Below are positions 54,897 through 62,971 of a stretch of DNA of 64,000 nt, one piece after another. The notes below the pieces were generated by a model. That model was not told where the DNA came from. It worked only from the letters and a program-made list of their open reading frames with translations, and searched no databases. Location of the stretch: positions 563,403 through 627,402 of the forward strand of contig JAKVCX010000004.1 of NCBI GenBank assembly GCA_022448525.1, written 5' to 3'. Every line of letters starts with the position of its first letter. The first letter of the stretch is position 1. This DNA is from Tenacibaculum sp. (GTDB lineage Bacteria; Bacteroidota; Bacteroidia; Flavobacteriales; Flavobacteriaceae). The position numbers were made by a program, and so were the translations under genes.

Positions 54897-56777
54897 TTGA
54901 AAAGGTTATTTTTTACAATATTTATTTGTCTTCAGTGTTTATCAACATTCGCAAACTCTGAAGACTTTTCCTCGTATAAATTCTTCTTTGAAAATATTAC
55001 ATCTTTAAACTTCCAAGAAAATAAAAATCATCCACTATTAAAACAAAATTCTTATAAATCTGAAATTCTATCTTTAATTAATTATTTAATTTCAAACAAC
55101 GGAGAAATTAGTTTTAATTTAAAAGAATTTAAAAAAACTGATTGTCATTTTGAAAATTCGATTATTTTTTTGATAAATGGATACTATCAACTATTATACA
55201 AAAAAGGCAGAACTAACAGTTTTCAGTATTTTTTAAATGGGTATAAAACAGCGATAAAATCAAAATTCAAACCTTTAATTAGGTTTAGTTTACAATCAAT
55301 GCTTTTATTATATTCGAGATCTTCATTGCAAAATGACAATGATTACTTAGATTTTTTGTCTAAATATGAAAGGGTTTGTGAATCTCCAAATGATTTTATT
55401 CACTATTATTCGTATAAATTCAATCTTCTTGGACAAACAACACTATATGATGAAAAAAAATCAAAACTAAAATCTAAATATGATGTAATTTTTAAGTCTT
55501 ATGATTCAGTAGCTAAACTTAACATTAGTAAATATGTTCATTCTATCTACTTAATTGATAAAGCTAACAATACGATTAGAGAAAATCAATTACGAGCAAA
55601 AAATCTATATCTAGAGAGTTTGAAATATATAAATAATTCAAATTATTTTAGAATGACACGATTTAAAGTTTTATTAAACCTTGCTCGGGTAGCATCTTTA
55701 AACGGTAAATTTCAAGATGGTATCAAAGCTTTACACGAAGCTTCTAATTTCATTAATAGAAATGACTCTTTAAGATATTTATACAATCAAAAAGCATTTC
55801 TAGCTGATTTACATGCTAAACAGAAAAATTTTGACTCTGCTTACCACTTCGCTAGAGAAGTTCGTTTTTTAGGATATAAAAGAAATTTTCAACAACATAG
55901 TACAGCAATTTCAAAAACTAAAGTTCAAATAGAAACTTTAGAAAAAGAAAAAGAAAATTTAGAATTAAGACACAAAAGAAAACAAGATCAAATAATTCTA
56001 TTAGTTGGTGGTATTTTCATCATTTTAGGAAGCTTAATCGCTTACTTAAACCTTAAAAACTCACGTAAAAAACGTTTATTGGCTGAGCAACTAAAGGAAC
56101 TCGAAAAACAAAAAAACCTGACTCTTCTAAAGGAACAAGAAATCACCACAATTAATGCAATGGTCGAAGGTCAAGAAAAAGAACGAATTCGAATTGCAGA
56201 AGATTTACACGATAATATTGGTAGTGTTTTAGCAACACTTAAGCTCCACTTTGAAAACTTAAAATTAAACCGAGAAAAAAAACATTTTAATCAAGAAGAA
56301 TTGTATAATAAAACTGAGAAATTAATTGATGAAACTTATTTAAAAGTTAGAAGCATTGCTCATGCTAAAAACGCTGGTGTTATTGCCAATCAAGGTTTAT
56401 TGGTTGCCATAAAAATAATGGCTGAAAAAATTTCCTCTGCAAATAAATTGAAAATTGAAATTGTAGATTTCGGTCTAGACAAAAGAATCGATACAAATAC
56501 AGAAATAACGACTTTCAGAATCATTCAAGAATTGGTTACAAACATTATAAAACATGCTGAAGCTACAGATGCATCTATTAATATATCTCTATTTGAGGAT
56601 AACTTAAATATTATCATTGAAGATAATGGAAAAGGGTTTAATTCTCAAGAAATCAACTATGAAAATAGTATGGGAATCGGTTCAATTAAAAAAAGAATAG
56701 AACATTTGAAGGGAACGTTCCAAATTGATTCTGCGATAAACCGAGGAACTTCCATAATCATTAACATTCCTTCTTAA
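54897..56777 (+). CDS. Sensor histidine kinase (NarX/DesK-like HisKA_3) with TPR-like periplasmic domain
   Basis: A 626-aa membrane kinase. The TTG start at 54897 gives the signal peptide MKRLFFTIFICLQCLSTFANS; the next Met is at ~135. Residues 21-345 are a helical, TPR-like periplasmic domain; a coiled coil (345-365) leads to a single membrane helix (366-386), a second coiled coil, then a HisKA_3 dimerisation helix with phosphoacceptor His438 (AEDLHDNIGS) and a HATPase domain (IIQELVTNIIKHA, DNGKGF, GIGSIKKRIEHLKG). This is the NarL-partner kinase type. Partner of the regulator at 56843; the ligand is unknown. Confidence 0.92.
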   Translation: MKRLFFTIFICLQCLSTFANSEDFSSYKFFFENITSLNFQENKNHPLLKQNSYKSEILSLINYLISNNGEISFNLKEFKKTDCHFENSIIFLINGYYQLLYKKGRTNSFQYFLNGYKTAIKSKFKPLIRFSLQSMLLLYSRSSLQNDNDYLDFLSKYERVCESPNDFIHYYSYKFNLLGQTTLYDEKKSKLKSKYDVIFKSYDSVAKLNISKYVHSIYLIDKANNTIRENQLRAKNLYLESLKYINNSNYFRMTRFKVLLNLARVASLNGKFQDGIKALHEASNFINRNDSLRYLYNQKAFLADLHAKQKNFDSAYHFAREVRFLGYKRNFQQHSTAISKTKVQIETLEKEKENLELRHKRKQDQIILLVGGIFIILGSLIAYLNLKNSRKKRLLAEQLKELEKQKNLTLLKEQEITTINAMVEGQEKERIRIAEDLHDNIGSVLATLKLHFENLKLNREKKHFNQEELYNKTEKLIDETYLKVRSIAHAKNAGVIANQGLLVAIKIMAEKISSANKLKIEIVDFGLDKRIDTNTEITTFRIIQELVTNIIKHAEATDASINISLFEDNLNIIIEDNGKGFNSQEINYENSMGIGSIKKRIEHLKGTFQIDSAINRGTSIIINIPS

Positions 56778-56793
56778 TACCTATTTGTAAGTA
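56778..56793. promoter_or_regulatory. NarL-type 7-2-7 inverted repeat, second copy (putative response-regulator operator)
   Basis: TACCTATTTGTAAGTA differs from the first copy at two positions. Against TACYYMT-N2-AKRRGTA the left half matches 7/7 and the right 6/7. It abuts the kinase stop codon and again ends 22 nt before a -7 element (TATATTTG, 56816-56823), with the predicted start ~56828 and the centre at about -42/-43. No TTTG -33 box is present. Confidence 0.65.
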
Positions 56794-56815
56794 TCTATAT
56801 AACCCGCTCATTTTC

Positions 56816-56823
56816 TATATTTG
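56816..56823 (+). promoter_or_regulatory. -7 element of the response regulator gene
   Basis: TATATTTG (TAnnTTTG) with predicted start ~56828, 15 nt before the ATG at 56843. The response regulator thus has a promoter of its own in the 65-nt gap after the kinase. Confidence 0.65.
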
Positions 56824-56842
56824 ATTAAAAGACCGAATAACT

Positions 56843-57484
56843 ATGATAACAATAGCTATGGCTGAAGATCATCAAATGCTAATTGATGGTGTGAAATCAT
56901 TTTTCGAATACGACGAAAATATAAATATAATTGGAACTGTTAATAATGGCGAAGATTTAGTAAAACTTGTACTTTTAAAACAACCTAAGTTGGTAATTAC
57001 AGATATTCGAATGCCAAGAATGGATGGAATCGAAGCTACCAAAATTATTAAAACTAAACTTCCTCATATACATGTATTAGCATTAACAATGTTTGATCAA
57101 CCAGATGCAATTAAACAAATGTTAGATGCTGGAGCATCAGGGTACTTATTAAAGAATTCCGGAATTAAGATGCTCTCCAAAGCTATTATTACAATCGCTG
57201 AAGGAAATACCTTTTTTGATCCTAATGTTGCTTTCAATTTTATGAATGATTACATCGATCAGAATGTCACAGTAGGAAAATCTGATAAAATAGTTCTTTC
57301 AAATAGAGAAAAGGAAATACTTCAATTAATTGCAAACGGTCATACATCAAAGGAGATTGCTGAAACGTTATTCATCGCAAAAACTACTGTTGATACGCAT
57401 CGTAAAAATATGATTCGAAAACTTGATTTAAAAAACGGCAACGAACTAGTTAAGTATGCAATTGATAAAAAGTATCAATTTTAA
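56843..57484 (+). CDS. NarL/FixJ-family response regulator
   Basis: A 213-aa two-domain regulator: receiver domain (1-120) with E8-D9, phosphoacceptor Asp54 (VITDIRMPRMDG), Thr (LALTMFD) and Lys (YLLKNSG), then a LuxR-type HTH (LSNREKEILQLIANGHTSKEIAETLFIAKTTVDTHRKNMIRKLDL). Partner kinase lies directly upstream. It probably binds as a dimer to the inverted repeats at 54220-54235 and 56778-56793 and activates both its own gene and the kinase operon; this is inference from site form and position. Convergent with the cupin gene (4-nt gap). Confidence 0.95.
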   Translation: MITIAMAEDHQMLIDGVKSFFEYDENINIIGTVNNGEDLVKLVLLKQPKLVITDIRMPRMDGIEATKIIKTKLPHIHVLALTMFDQPDAIKQMLDAGASGYLLKNSGIKMLSKAIITIAEGNTFFDPNVAFNFMNDYIDQNVTVGKSDKIVLSNREKEILQLIANGHTSKEIAETLFIAKTTVDTHRKNMIRKLDLKNGNELVKYAIDKKYQF

Positions 57485-57488
57485 AAAA

Positions 57489-57854
57489 CTATTCCTCTTC
57501 CCTATTCACTAAATCCATTGAAAATGCAGGCAAGCATATAGCAATATATTCACATTCTTCCTCAAACGGATTTGAATATTGAATTCTCACATTCTTCTCT
57601 ATTTTTATAGATTGCCCAGCTTCTAAAATTATAGTTTCGCCTTCTATTATAAATTGCTTCTTTCCTCTGATTATATAAGTATACTCTTCAAATTCTGGAG
57701 TTTGAAAAGGCTCACTCCAACCTGGAGGAGCAATCATATGTGCTATGCTAATTTTTGATTCTTGTGTAGTTGCATTACCAAAATGCTCTTCTATTAATTT
57801 ACCATCAGTCGTTGGAACTATAAATGGTGATTTTTGAATTGTATATTTTTTCAT
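57489..57854 (-). CDS. Cupin-domain protein
   Basis: A 121-aa single cupin. The first metal motif region is EPFQTPEFEEYTYIIRGKKQFIIEG and the second GQSIKIEKNVRIQYSNPFEEECEYIAICLPAF. Several usual His ligands are replaced (only acidic residues and few His are visible), so metal binding is uncertain. Likely a small-molecule-binding or dioxygenase-like protein; the substrate is unknown. A TATTTTTG box (minus strand, 57884-57877) is a plausible -7 element. Confidence 0.78.
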   Translation of the reverse strand: MKKYTIQKSPFIVPTTDGKLIEEHFGNATTQESKISIAHMIAPPGWSEPFQTPEFEEYTYIIRGKKQFIIEGETIILEAGQSIKIEKNVRIQYSNPFEEECEYIAICLPAFSMDLVNREEE

Positions 57855-57951
57855 GTTAAAAAGAAAATATGTGTAACAAAAATAAAAAATGGAATACCAA
57901 TTGTGCTATATACATGAAATAAATTAATTATAACTAAACAACTAAAAAACG

Positions 57952-57971
57952 ATGTAGTTTTGCTACATTTG
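57952..57971 (+). promoter_or_regulatory. yidC promoter -7 element overlapped by an inverted repeat
   Basis: ATGTAG (57952-57957) and CTACAT (57963-57968) form a perfect 6-bp inverted repeat; the right arm overlaps the -7 box TACATTTG (57964-57971). A protein bound here could block the promoter. No clear -33 TTTG is seen. Confidence 0.5.
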
Positions 57972-57978
57972 TCGCGTT

Positions 57979-58001
57979 TTTCTCAGCCATTTTTTGAGAA
58001 A
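57979..58001 (+). other. Hairpin in the yidC 5' leader
   Basis: TTTCTCA/TGAGAAA stem of 7 bp with a 9-nt loop, inside the predicted yidC leader (start ~57976, ATG 58029). Not a terminator, as there is no following T-run. It could affect translation or RNA stability. Confidence 0.4.
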
Positions 58002-58028
58002 TGACAAGTTGACATTTAATATTTATCG

Positions 58029-59912
58029 ATGGAAGAAAAAAAATTTGACTTTAACTCTTTTATAGGAATGTTGTTATTAGGGGGTATTCTACTTTGGTGG
58101 ATGAATTCTAATAAACCTGCAGTTGAAGAAGAACAATCTAAAACAACACAAACTGAACAAACAACTCAAAAAGAAACTACAGCGCCTGTATTAACAGATA
58201 ATACAATTGCTAATGATTCTTTAAAACAAATCGCTTTACAAAATCAATTAGGTGCATTCGCTTATGGAGCAGCTAATACAAATGAAGGCGATACTACAAT
58301 TGAAAATGAATTAGTAAAATTAGTTGTTAGTAATAAAGGTGGTCAAATTAAAGAAGCCTTAATTAAAAACTACAAAACTTACGATTCTTTGCCACTTCAT
58401 ATTGTAAAAGATAAAAATGCATCTTTTAATATTAATTTCGGTACTACAGATAACAGAATCTTAAATACTAAGGATTTATTATTTAGTCCAGAATTAACTA
58501 AAAATGGAGAGAACACAGTTCTTTCGATGAAGTTAAAGGTATCTGAAACTAAATTCTTAGAATATCGTTACGAGATTAAACCGAACGATTACAGAATTGG
58601 ATTCGCAGTTCGTTCACAAGGTTTAAGTAATGTAATTAACGGTGGACAACAAATTAACTTAACTTGGGATTTACAAGCTTTACGTAAAGAAAAGAGTATG
58701 CGTACAGAAAACATGTATTCATACTACTATTATAAAGAAGATGGAGATGTTGAGTATTTACAAATGAAAGACGATGAAGTAGCAAGTGATATTGATTGGG
58801 TTGCTTACAAGCAACATTTCTTCTCTGCCGTACTATCTACCGAGACACCTTTTAATGATGCTAAGTTAAAATCAGTTGATTATTTAGGTGAAGATCAGGA
58901 TTCTGTTTTCACTAAAACGTATAGTTTAAATACACCATTAGCTTTACAAAATGGAGAATTAAATTATAACATGGAATGGTTCTATGGACCAACTGAGTAT
59001 AATTTATTAAAAACATATAAAGGAACTGACTTAGCAGAGATTTCTGATTTAGGTTGGGGAATTTTTGGAGTTTTAAATAGAGCTGTATTTTACCCTGTAT
59101 TCAATTTCTTAAAAGGTTTCATTGGTAACTATGGGTTAATCATCATTTTAATGACTATTGTTACAAGAATTATCTTGTCTCCAGTATTATATAAGTCTTA
59201 CTTATCAAGTGCTAAAATGAAAGTAATTCGTCCAGAAATGGAAGAAATTAACAAGAAATATCCAGGAAATGAAAATGCAATGAAGCGTCAACAAGAAATT
59301 ATGGCGGTGCAACGAAAAGCAGGGGTAAATATGATGTCTGGATGTATTCCTGCATTATTACAAATGCCTGTATTCTTTGCATTATTCAAGTTTTTCCCAA
59401 CGAATATTGATTTCAGACAAAAGGCATTTTTATGGGCTAACGATTTATCATCTTATGATATTGTTGCGAAGTTACCATTCGAAATTCCTTTCTATGGAGA
59501 CCATATTAGTTTATTCCCGATTTTAGCTTCTATTGCAATCTTCTTCTACATGAAGATGAATCAAAGTCAACAATCGGCAATGCAAGCTCCACCACAAGAA
59601 GGTATGCCAGATATGAGTAAAATGATGAAGTACATGATTTACTTCTCTCCTATTATGATGTTATTTTTCTTTAATAACTATGCAAGTGGATTAAGTTTAT
59701 ACTACTTCATTTCTAACTTACTTACAATTACAATTATGTTCGTAATTAAAAACTATGTAATTGATGAAGCTAAGATTCATGCTCAAATTGAAGAGAATAA
59801 AAAGAAGCCAGTTAAAAAGAGTAAATTCAGAGAGCGTTTAGATGCTGCTATGAAACAAGCTCAAGAACAGCAAGAAGCTCAAAAGCGAGCTGCAAAAAAT
59901 AGAAAGAAGTAA
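58029..59912 (+). CDS. yidC: Membrane protein insertase YidC
   Basis: Inner-membrane insertase for Sec-dependent and independent proteins. The 627-aa protein starts with a membrane anchor (FIGMLLLGGILLWWM), has the large periplasmic P1 beta-domain (about 85-350, VVSNKGGQIKEALIKNYKTYD), then the conserved hydrophobic core (YGLIIILMTIVTRIILSPVLYKSYLSSAKMKVIRPEM, with the positively charged groove residue), CIPALLQMPVFFALFKFFP and a Lys/Arg-rich tail that can contact ribosomes. The Met-rich segment MPDMSKMMKYM is usual in Bacteroidota. The commonly linked pyrG is not upstream. Confidence 0.97.
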   Translation: MEEKKFDFNSFIGMLLLGGILLWWMNSNKPAVEEEQSKTTQTEQTTQKETTAPVLTDNTIANDSLKQIALQNQLGAFAYGAANTNEGDTTIENELVKLVVSNKGGQIKEALIKNYKTYDSLPLHIVKDKNASFNINFGTTDNRILNTKDLLFSPELTKNGENTVLSMKLKVSETKFLEYRYEIKPNDYRIGFAVRSQGLSNVINGGQQINLTWDLQALRKEKSMRTENMYSYYYYKEDGDVEYLQMKDDEVASDIDWVAYKQHFFSAVLSTETPFNDAKLKSVDYLGEDQDSVFTKTYSLNTPLALQNGELNYNMEWFYGPTEYNLLKTYKGTDLAEISDLGWGIFGVLNRAVFYPVFNFLKGFIGNYGLIIILMTIVTRIILSPVLYKSYLSSAKMKVIRPEMEEINKKYPGNENAMKRQQEIMAVQRKAGVNMMSGCIPALLQMPVFFALFKFFPTNIDFRQKAFLWANDLSSYDIVAKLPFEIPFYGDHISLFPILASIAIFFYMKMNQSQQSAMQAPPQEGMPDMSKMMKYMIYFSPIMMLFFFNNYASGLSLYYFISNLLTITIMFVIKNYVIDEAKIHAQIEENKKKPVKKSKFRERLDAAMKQAQEQQEAQKRAAKNRKK

Positions 59913-59933
59913 AAAAAGTTAATATTTTTTACT

Positions 59934-59973
59934 AAAAAGCTGCATTTGTTATGTTTAACGATGCAGCTTTTTT
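59934..59973 (+). terminator. Hairpin terminator of yidC
   Basis: AAAAAGCTGCAT/ATGCAGCTTTTT 12-bp stem with a 15-nt loop and a T-run on the plus strand. Confidence 0.85.
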
Positions 59974-60057
59974 GTTTAACACACTTTTAACATTAACTAA
60001 TTAAACCTTTACGGAACTTCGCTGTCAAATTGTAATTAATCAATTATCATTACTGAA

Positions 60058-62505
60058 ATGAACAAAATTACTATCCTATTTTTACTTGTTTGCTCCACCG
60101 TTATGGCACAAAAATCTTCCAAAGTTAGTGTAAGCGGAAAAATCATAGAAGCAAGTAGTAAACAACCTTTAGAATATGCAACCTTGATTCTAACGGATAT
60201 AAAAACCAAAAAAGTAACTGGAGGTGTTACTGATATGAAAGGGAACTTTTCGATAAGTGTTCCTAAAGGACTTTACGATATGAAAGTAGAGTTTATAGGT
60301 TTTAACACGAAAAAACTTCCTCAAAAACAACTTTCAGAAAATATTAATTTAGGTACTATTACGCTTTCTGAAGATGCAGAAACTCTAGATGAAGTTGAAA
60401 TCATTGCTGAAAAATCAACTGTTGAGATTCGTCTTGATAAAAAGATTTACAATGTTGGGAAAGACATGACCATTAAAGGAGGAAATGCTTCTGATGTTTT
60501 GGATAATGTTCCATCTGTAAATGTCGATGCCGAAGGAGCTGTTAGTTTACGTGGAAATGAAAATGTTAGAATTCTTATTGATGGTAAACCTTCTGCTTTA
60601 GTTGGTTTAAATGGAACTGACGCATTACGTAATTTGCCTTCAGATGCCATTGAAAAAGTTGAAGTTATTACTTCGCCATCTGCTAGATATGATGCTGAAG
60701 GAACGGCCGGTATCTTAAACATCATTTTACGTAAAGGAAAAATTACTGGTTTTAATGGATCCTTGAACTCAACAATTGGTAATCCTGATTTATTTCAACT
60801 TGGAGGAAATATAAATTATAGAACTAAGAAGTTTAATATCTTCTCTAACGTAGGCTATCGATATAGAAAAGGTCCAGGGAATTCTCAAAGTTTCTTTACA
60901 AATTTTGATGATACAGGAGCTATATCAGACTACAGAAATGAAGACAGAGTTTTTGATAGAAGAAGTAATAATTATAACGGTTCTATTGGTTTAGAATATT
61001 ATTTAACTAAAAATAGTTCTTTAACCGGAACTGTATTCTACAGAAAATCTAAAGATGATGATATTGCAACCAACTTTACTGAATTCTTTGATGCAAACTT
61101 AACGAGTATAGATACGCAAACAAGAATAGAAAACGAAAAAGAAGATGGAGTTGATAAACAATATTCTTTAAATTATACCAACAATTTCGACGGTAAAGGT
61201 CAAAAATTAAATATTGATTTACAATATGGAAATAGTGATCAGGACGAACCTGCTTTAATTACAGTTGATGATGTTTTAAACGAACAGAATTCTCAAACAA
61301 CAAGTACGGAAACTAAATTATTACAAATTGATTATGTTTTACCTATTGGAGAAAAAAGTCAATTTGAAATTGGACATAAATCAGACTTACAGGATTTTTC
61401 TTCAGACTTTAGAGTTCGTGATGGTAATGGAAATGTTTTACCCGAAGATCCTTCAAACGCCATTACTTTCAAACAAAATATTTATGCTTTTTATGCACAA
61501 TATGGAAGTAAGATTAATAAGTTCTCTTATTTATTAGGTTTACGTTCAGAAATCACTGATATTGACTTATTAGTGATTACAAGCAACCAATTTTCTGATA
61601 AAAACTACACAGAGTGGTTTCCAACGATAAATTTTGGATACGAATTAAACGATAATGATAATTTCACTCTAGGATACGCAAGAAGACTTAGAAGACCTCG
61701 TTATTGGTTTTTAAACCCTTTTGAAAGTAGAAGTTCTGCTACAAATGTTTTCAGAGGAAACCCTGATTTGGATCCAACTTTCACAAGTTCTTTTGATCTT
61801 GGTTACAATACGAGAATCCGTAAGTTTAATTTAGGAGCTTCTATTTATTATCAATACTCTACTGATATTATTCAACGTGTATCAATACTAGAAGAAAGAA
61901 CAATTTTAGGTGTTCCTACAGATATTACGGTAAGACAACCTGTAAACTTAAACAATGAAACTAGATATGGTTTTGAATTTACAACAAACTACAACCCTAG
62001 CAAAAAAGTTAGATTAAGTGCTTCTTTCAACTATTTCAAATTTAATACGGATCCATTTACGTATGTATATACTGCCGCAAATGGTAGCGAAGTAACAACT
62101 GAGTTAGATGAAGTAAATGAAAGCAGTTGGTTCACTCGTTTTAATGCTAGAATTACTTTACCCGCAAAAATTCAATGGCAAACTCGTATATTATATCGTG
62201 GTCCGCAATCATCTGCTCAATCAGATAGAGAGGGTATTTTTTCAACAAACTTAGCGTTTAGTAAAGATTTATTCAAAGAGAAGGCAACTCTTGTATTAAA
62301 TGTTAGTGATTTGTTTAATACACGTAAAAGAGAAAGTATTACATATTTAGGGGAAAGAGATAATCCAAGCTCTATTGTTGACGGAGCATTTCAATGGAGA
62401 GAACGTCAAATATCTTTAAACTTTACGTACAGATTCAATCAAAAGAAGAAAAGAGAACGTCCACAAAGAGATTATGATGGTGGTGGCGAAGGGTTTGGTG
62501 GATAA
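60058..62505 (+). CDS. TonB-dependent-receptor-like outer membrane protein (CarboxypepD_reg + plug + barrel)
   Basis: An 815-aa outer-membrane receptor. Signal peptide (1-18, ending VMAQ), CarboxypepD_reg-like domain (about 22-108, GKIIEASSKQPLEYATLILTDIKTKKVTGGVTDMKGNFSISVPKG), plug (about 130-235, SDVLDNVPSVNVDAEGAVSLRGNENVRILIDGKPSALVG) and an OMP_b-brl_2-type barrel to about 795. The tail is Arg/Lys- then Gly-rich (RERPQRDYDGGGEGFGG). No SusD partner is adjacent, so it belongs to the non-SusC type whose substrate cannot be inferred. Own transcript, ended by the hairpin at 62531-62568. Confidence 0.9.
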   Translation: MNKITILFLLVCSTVMAQKSSKVSVSGKIIEASSKQPLEYATLILTDIKTKKVTGGVTDMKGNFSISVPKGLYDMKVEFIGFNTKKLPQKQLSENINLGTITLSEDAETLDEVEIIAEKSTVEIRLDKKIYNVGKDMTIKGGNASDVLDNVPSVNVDAEGAVSLRGNENVRILIDGKPSALVGLNGTDALRNLPSDAIEKVEVITSPSARYDAEGTAGILNIILRKGKITGFNGSLNSTIGNPDLFQLGGNINYRTKKFNIFSNVGYRYRKGPGNSQSFFTNFDDTGAISDYRNEDRVFDRRSNNYNGSIGLEYYLTKNSSLTGTVFYRKSKDDDIATNFTEFFDANLTSIDTQTRIENEKEDGVDKQYSLNYTNNFDGKGQKLNIDLQYGNSDQDEPALITVDDVLNEQNSQTTSTETKLLQIDYVLPIGEKSQFEIGHKSDLQDFSSDFRVRDGNGNVLPEDPSNAITFKQNIYAFYAQYGSKINKFSYLLGLRSEITDIDLLVITSNQFSDKNYTEWFPTINFGYELNDNDNFTLGYARRLRRPRYWFLNPFESRSSATNVFRGNPDLDPTFTSSFDLGYNTRIRKFNLGASIYYQYSTDIIQRVSILEERTILGVPTDITVRQPVNLNNETRYGFEFTTNYNPSKKVRLSASFNYFKFNTDPFTYVYTAANGSEVTTELDEVNESSWFTRFNARITLPAKIQWQTRILYRGPQSSAQSDREGIFSTNLAFSKDLFKEKATLVLNVSDLFNTRKRESITYLGERDNPSSIVDGAFQWRERQISLNFTYRFNQKKKRERPQRDYDGGGEGFGG

Positions 62506-62530
62506 TTAACCCAGAGAATCATATAAACAT

Positions 62531-62568
62531 AAAAAAGAGCTTACAATTAATAACGTAAGCTCTTTTTT
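62531..62568 (+). terminator. Hairpin terminator of the TonB-receptor-like gene
   Basis: AAAAAAGAGCTTAC/GTAAGCTCTTTTTT, a 14-bp perfect stem with a 10-nt loop and T-run. Confidence 0.88.
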
Positions 62569-62601
62569 ATTAAATAATATATGTAATTATTGGTCATAAA
62601 A

Positions 62602-62627
62602 AAAAGCCCGCAAAACTGCGGGCTTTT
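62602..62627 (-). terminator. Hairpin terminator of the small membrane-peptide gene
   Basis: AAAAGCCCGCA/TGCGGGCTTTT 11-bp GC-rich stem, 4-nt loop; on the minus strand it is followed by a T-run. It sits 18 nt after the stop of the small gene at 62646-62819. Confidence 0.85.
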
Positions 62628-62645
62628 CATAATATATCTTTAAAA

Positions 62646-62819
62646 CTACTTTCCTTCAGCAGCTTTTTTAGCTTCTTTCTTTAATTTTAAGTTTTCCCAG
62701 ATAGTTCCACCAATCCAGTAAGGAACTACAAAAGTTAGTAAGAAAATTAACAACCAAAAACCAGTTGTAAAAATAAACATGAATAATACTAATCCTGAAA
62801 ATTGTGAAAAATCTAACAT
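62646..62819 (-). CDS. Small membrane protein, 57 residues
   Basis: Reading the minus strand from the ATG at 62819 gives MLDFSQFSGLVLFMFIFTTG followed by FWLLIFLLTFVVPYWIGGTI, then WENLKLKKEAKKAAEGK and a TAG stop: one long or two short membrane helices and a basic C-terminal tail. Real-gene evidence: consistent frame, stop followed by a strong terminator (62602-62627), and a TATTTTTG -7-like box (minus strand, 62856-62849). I know of similar short peptides in Flavobacteriaceae but not of a function. Confidence 0.75.
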   Translation of the reverse strand: MLDFSQFSGLVLFMFIFTTGFWLLIFLLTFVVPYWIGGTIWENLKLKKEAKKAAEGK

Positions 62820-62971
62820 CTATTCTTTTGATAAATAATTACTGATTGCAAAAATAAGACATATTTTCTTTTTTATCTATCATTTTTGTGAAATATTTCA
62901 ACAATTATTTAAAGTAACAATTCTACTAGTTTTCTTAACTTTGAAACCACTTATAAATTAATATTACAATA

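Noticed and set aside
32444..58022. 13-mer TGACATTTAATAT shared between the lon (32452-32464) and yidC (58010-58022) upstream regions
   Set aside because: Tens of 13-mer matches are expected by chance in 64 kb of AT-rich DNA, and the two copies differ in orientation relative to their genes and in spacing from the -7 boxes.
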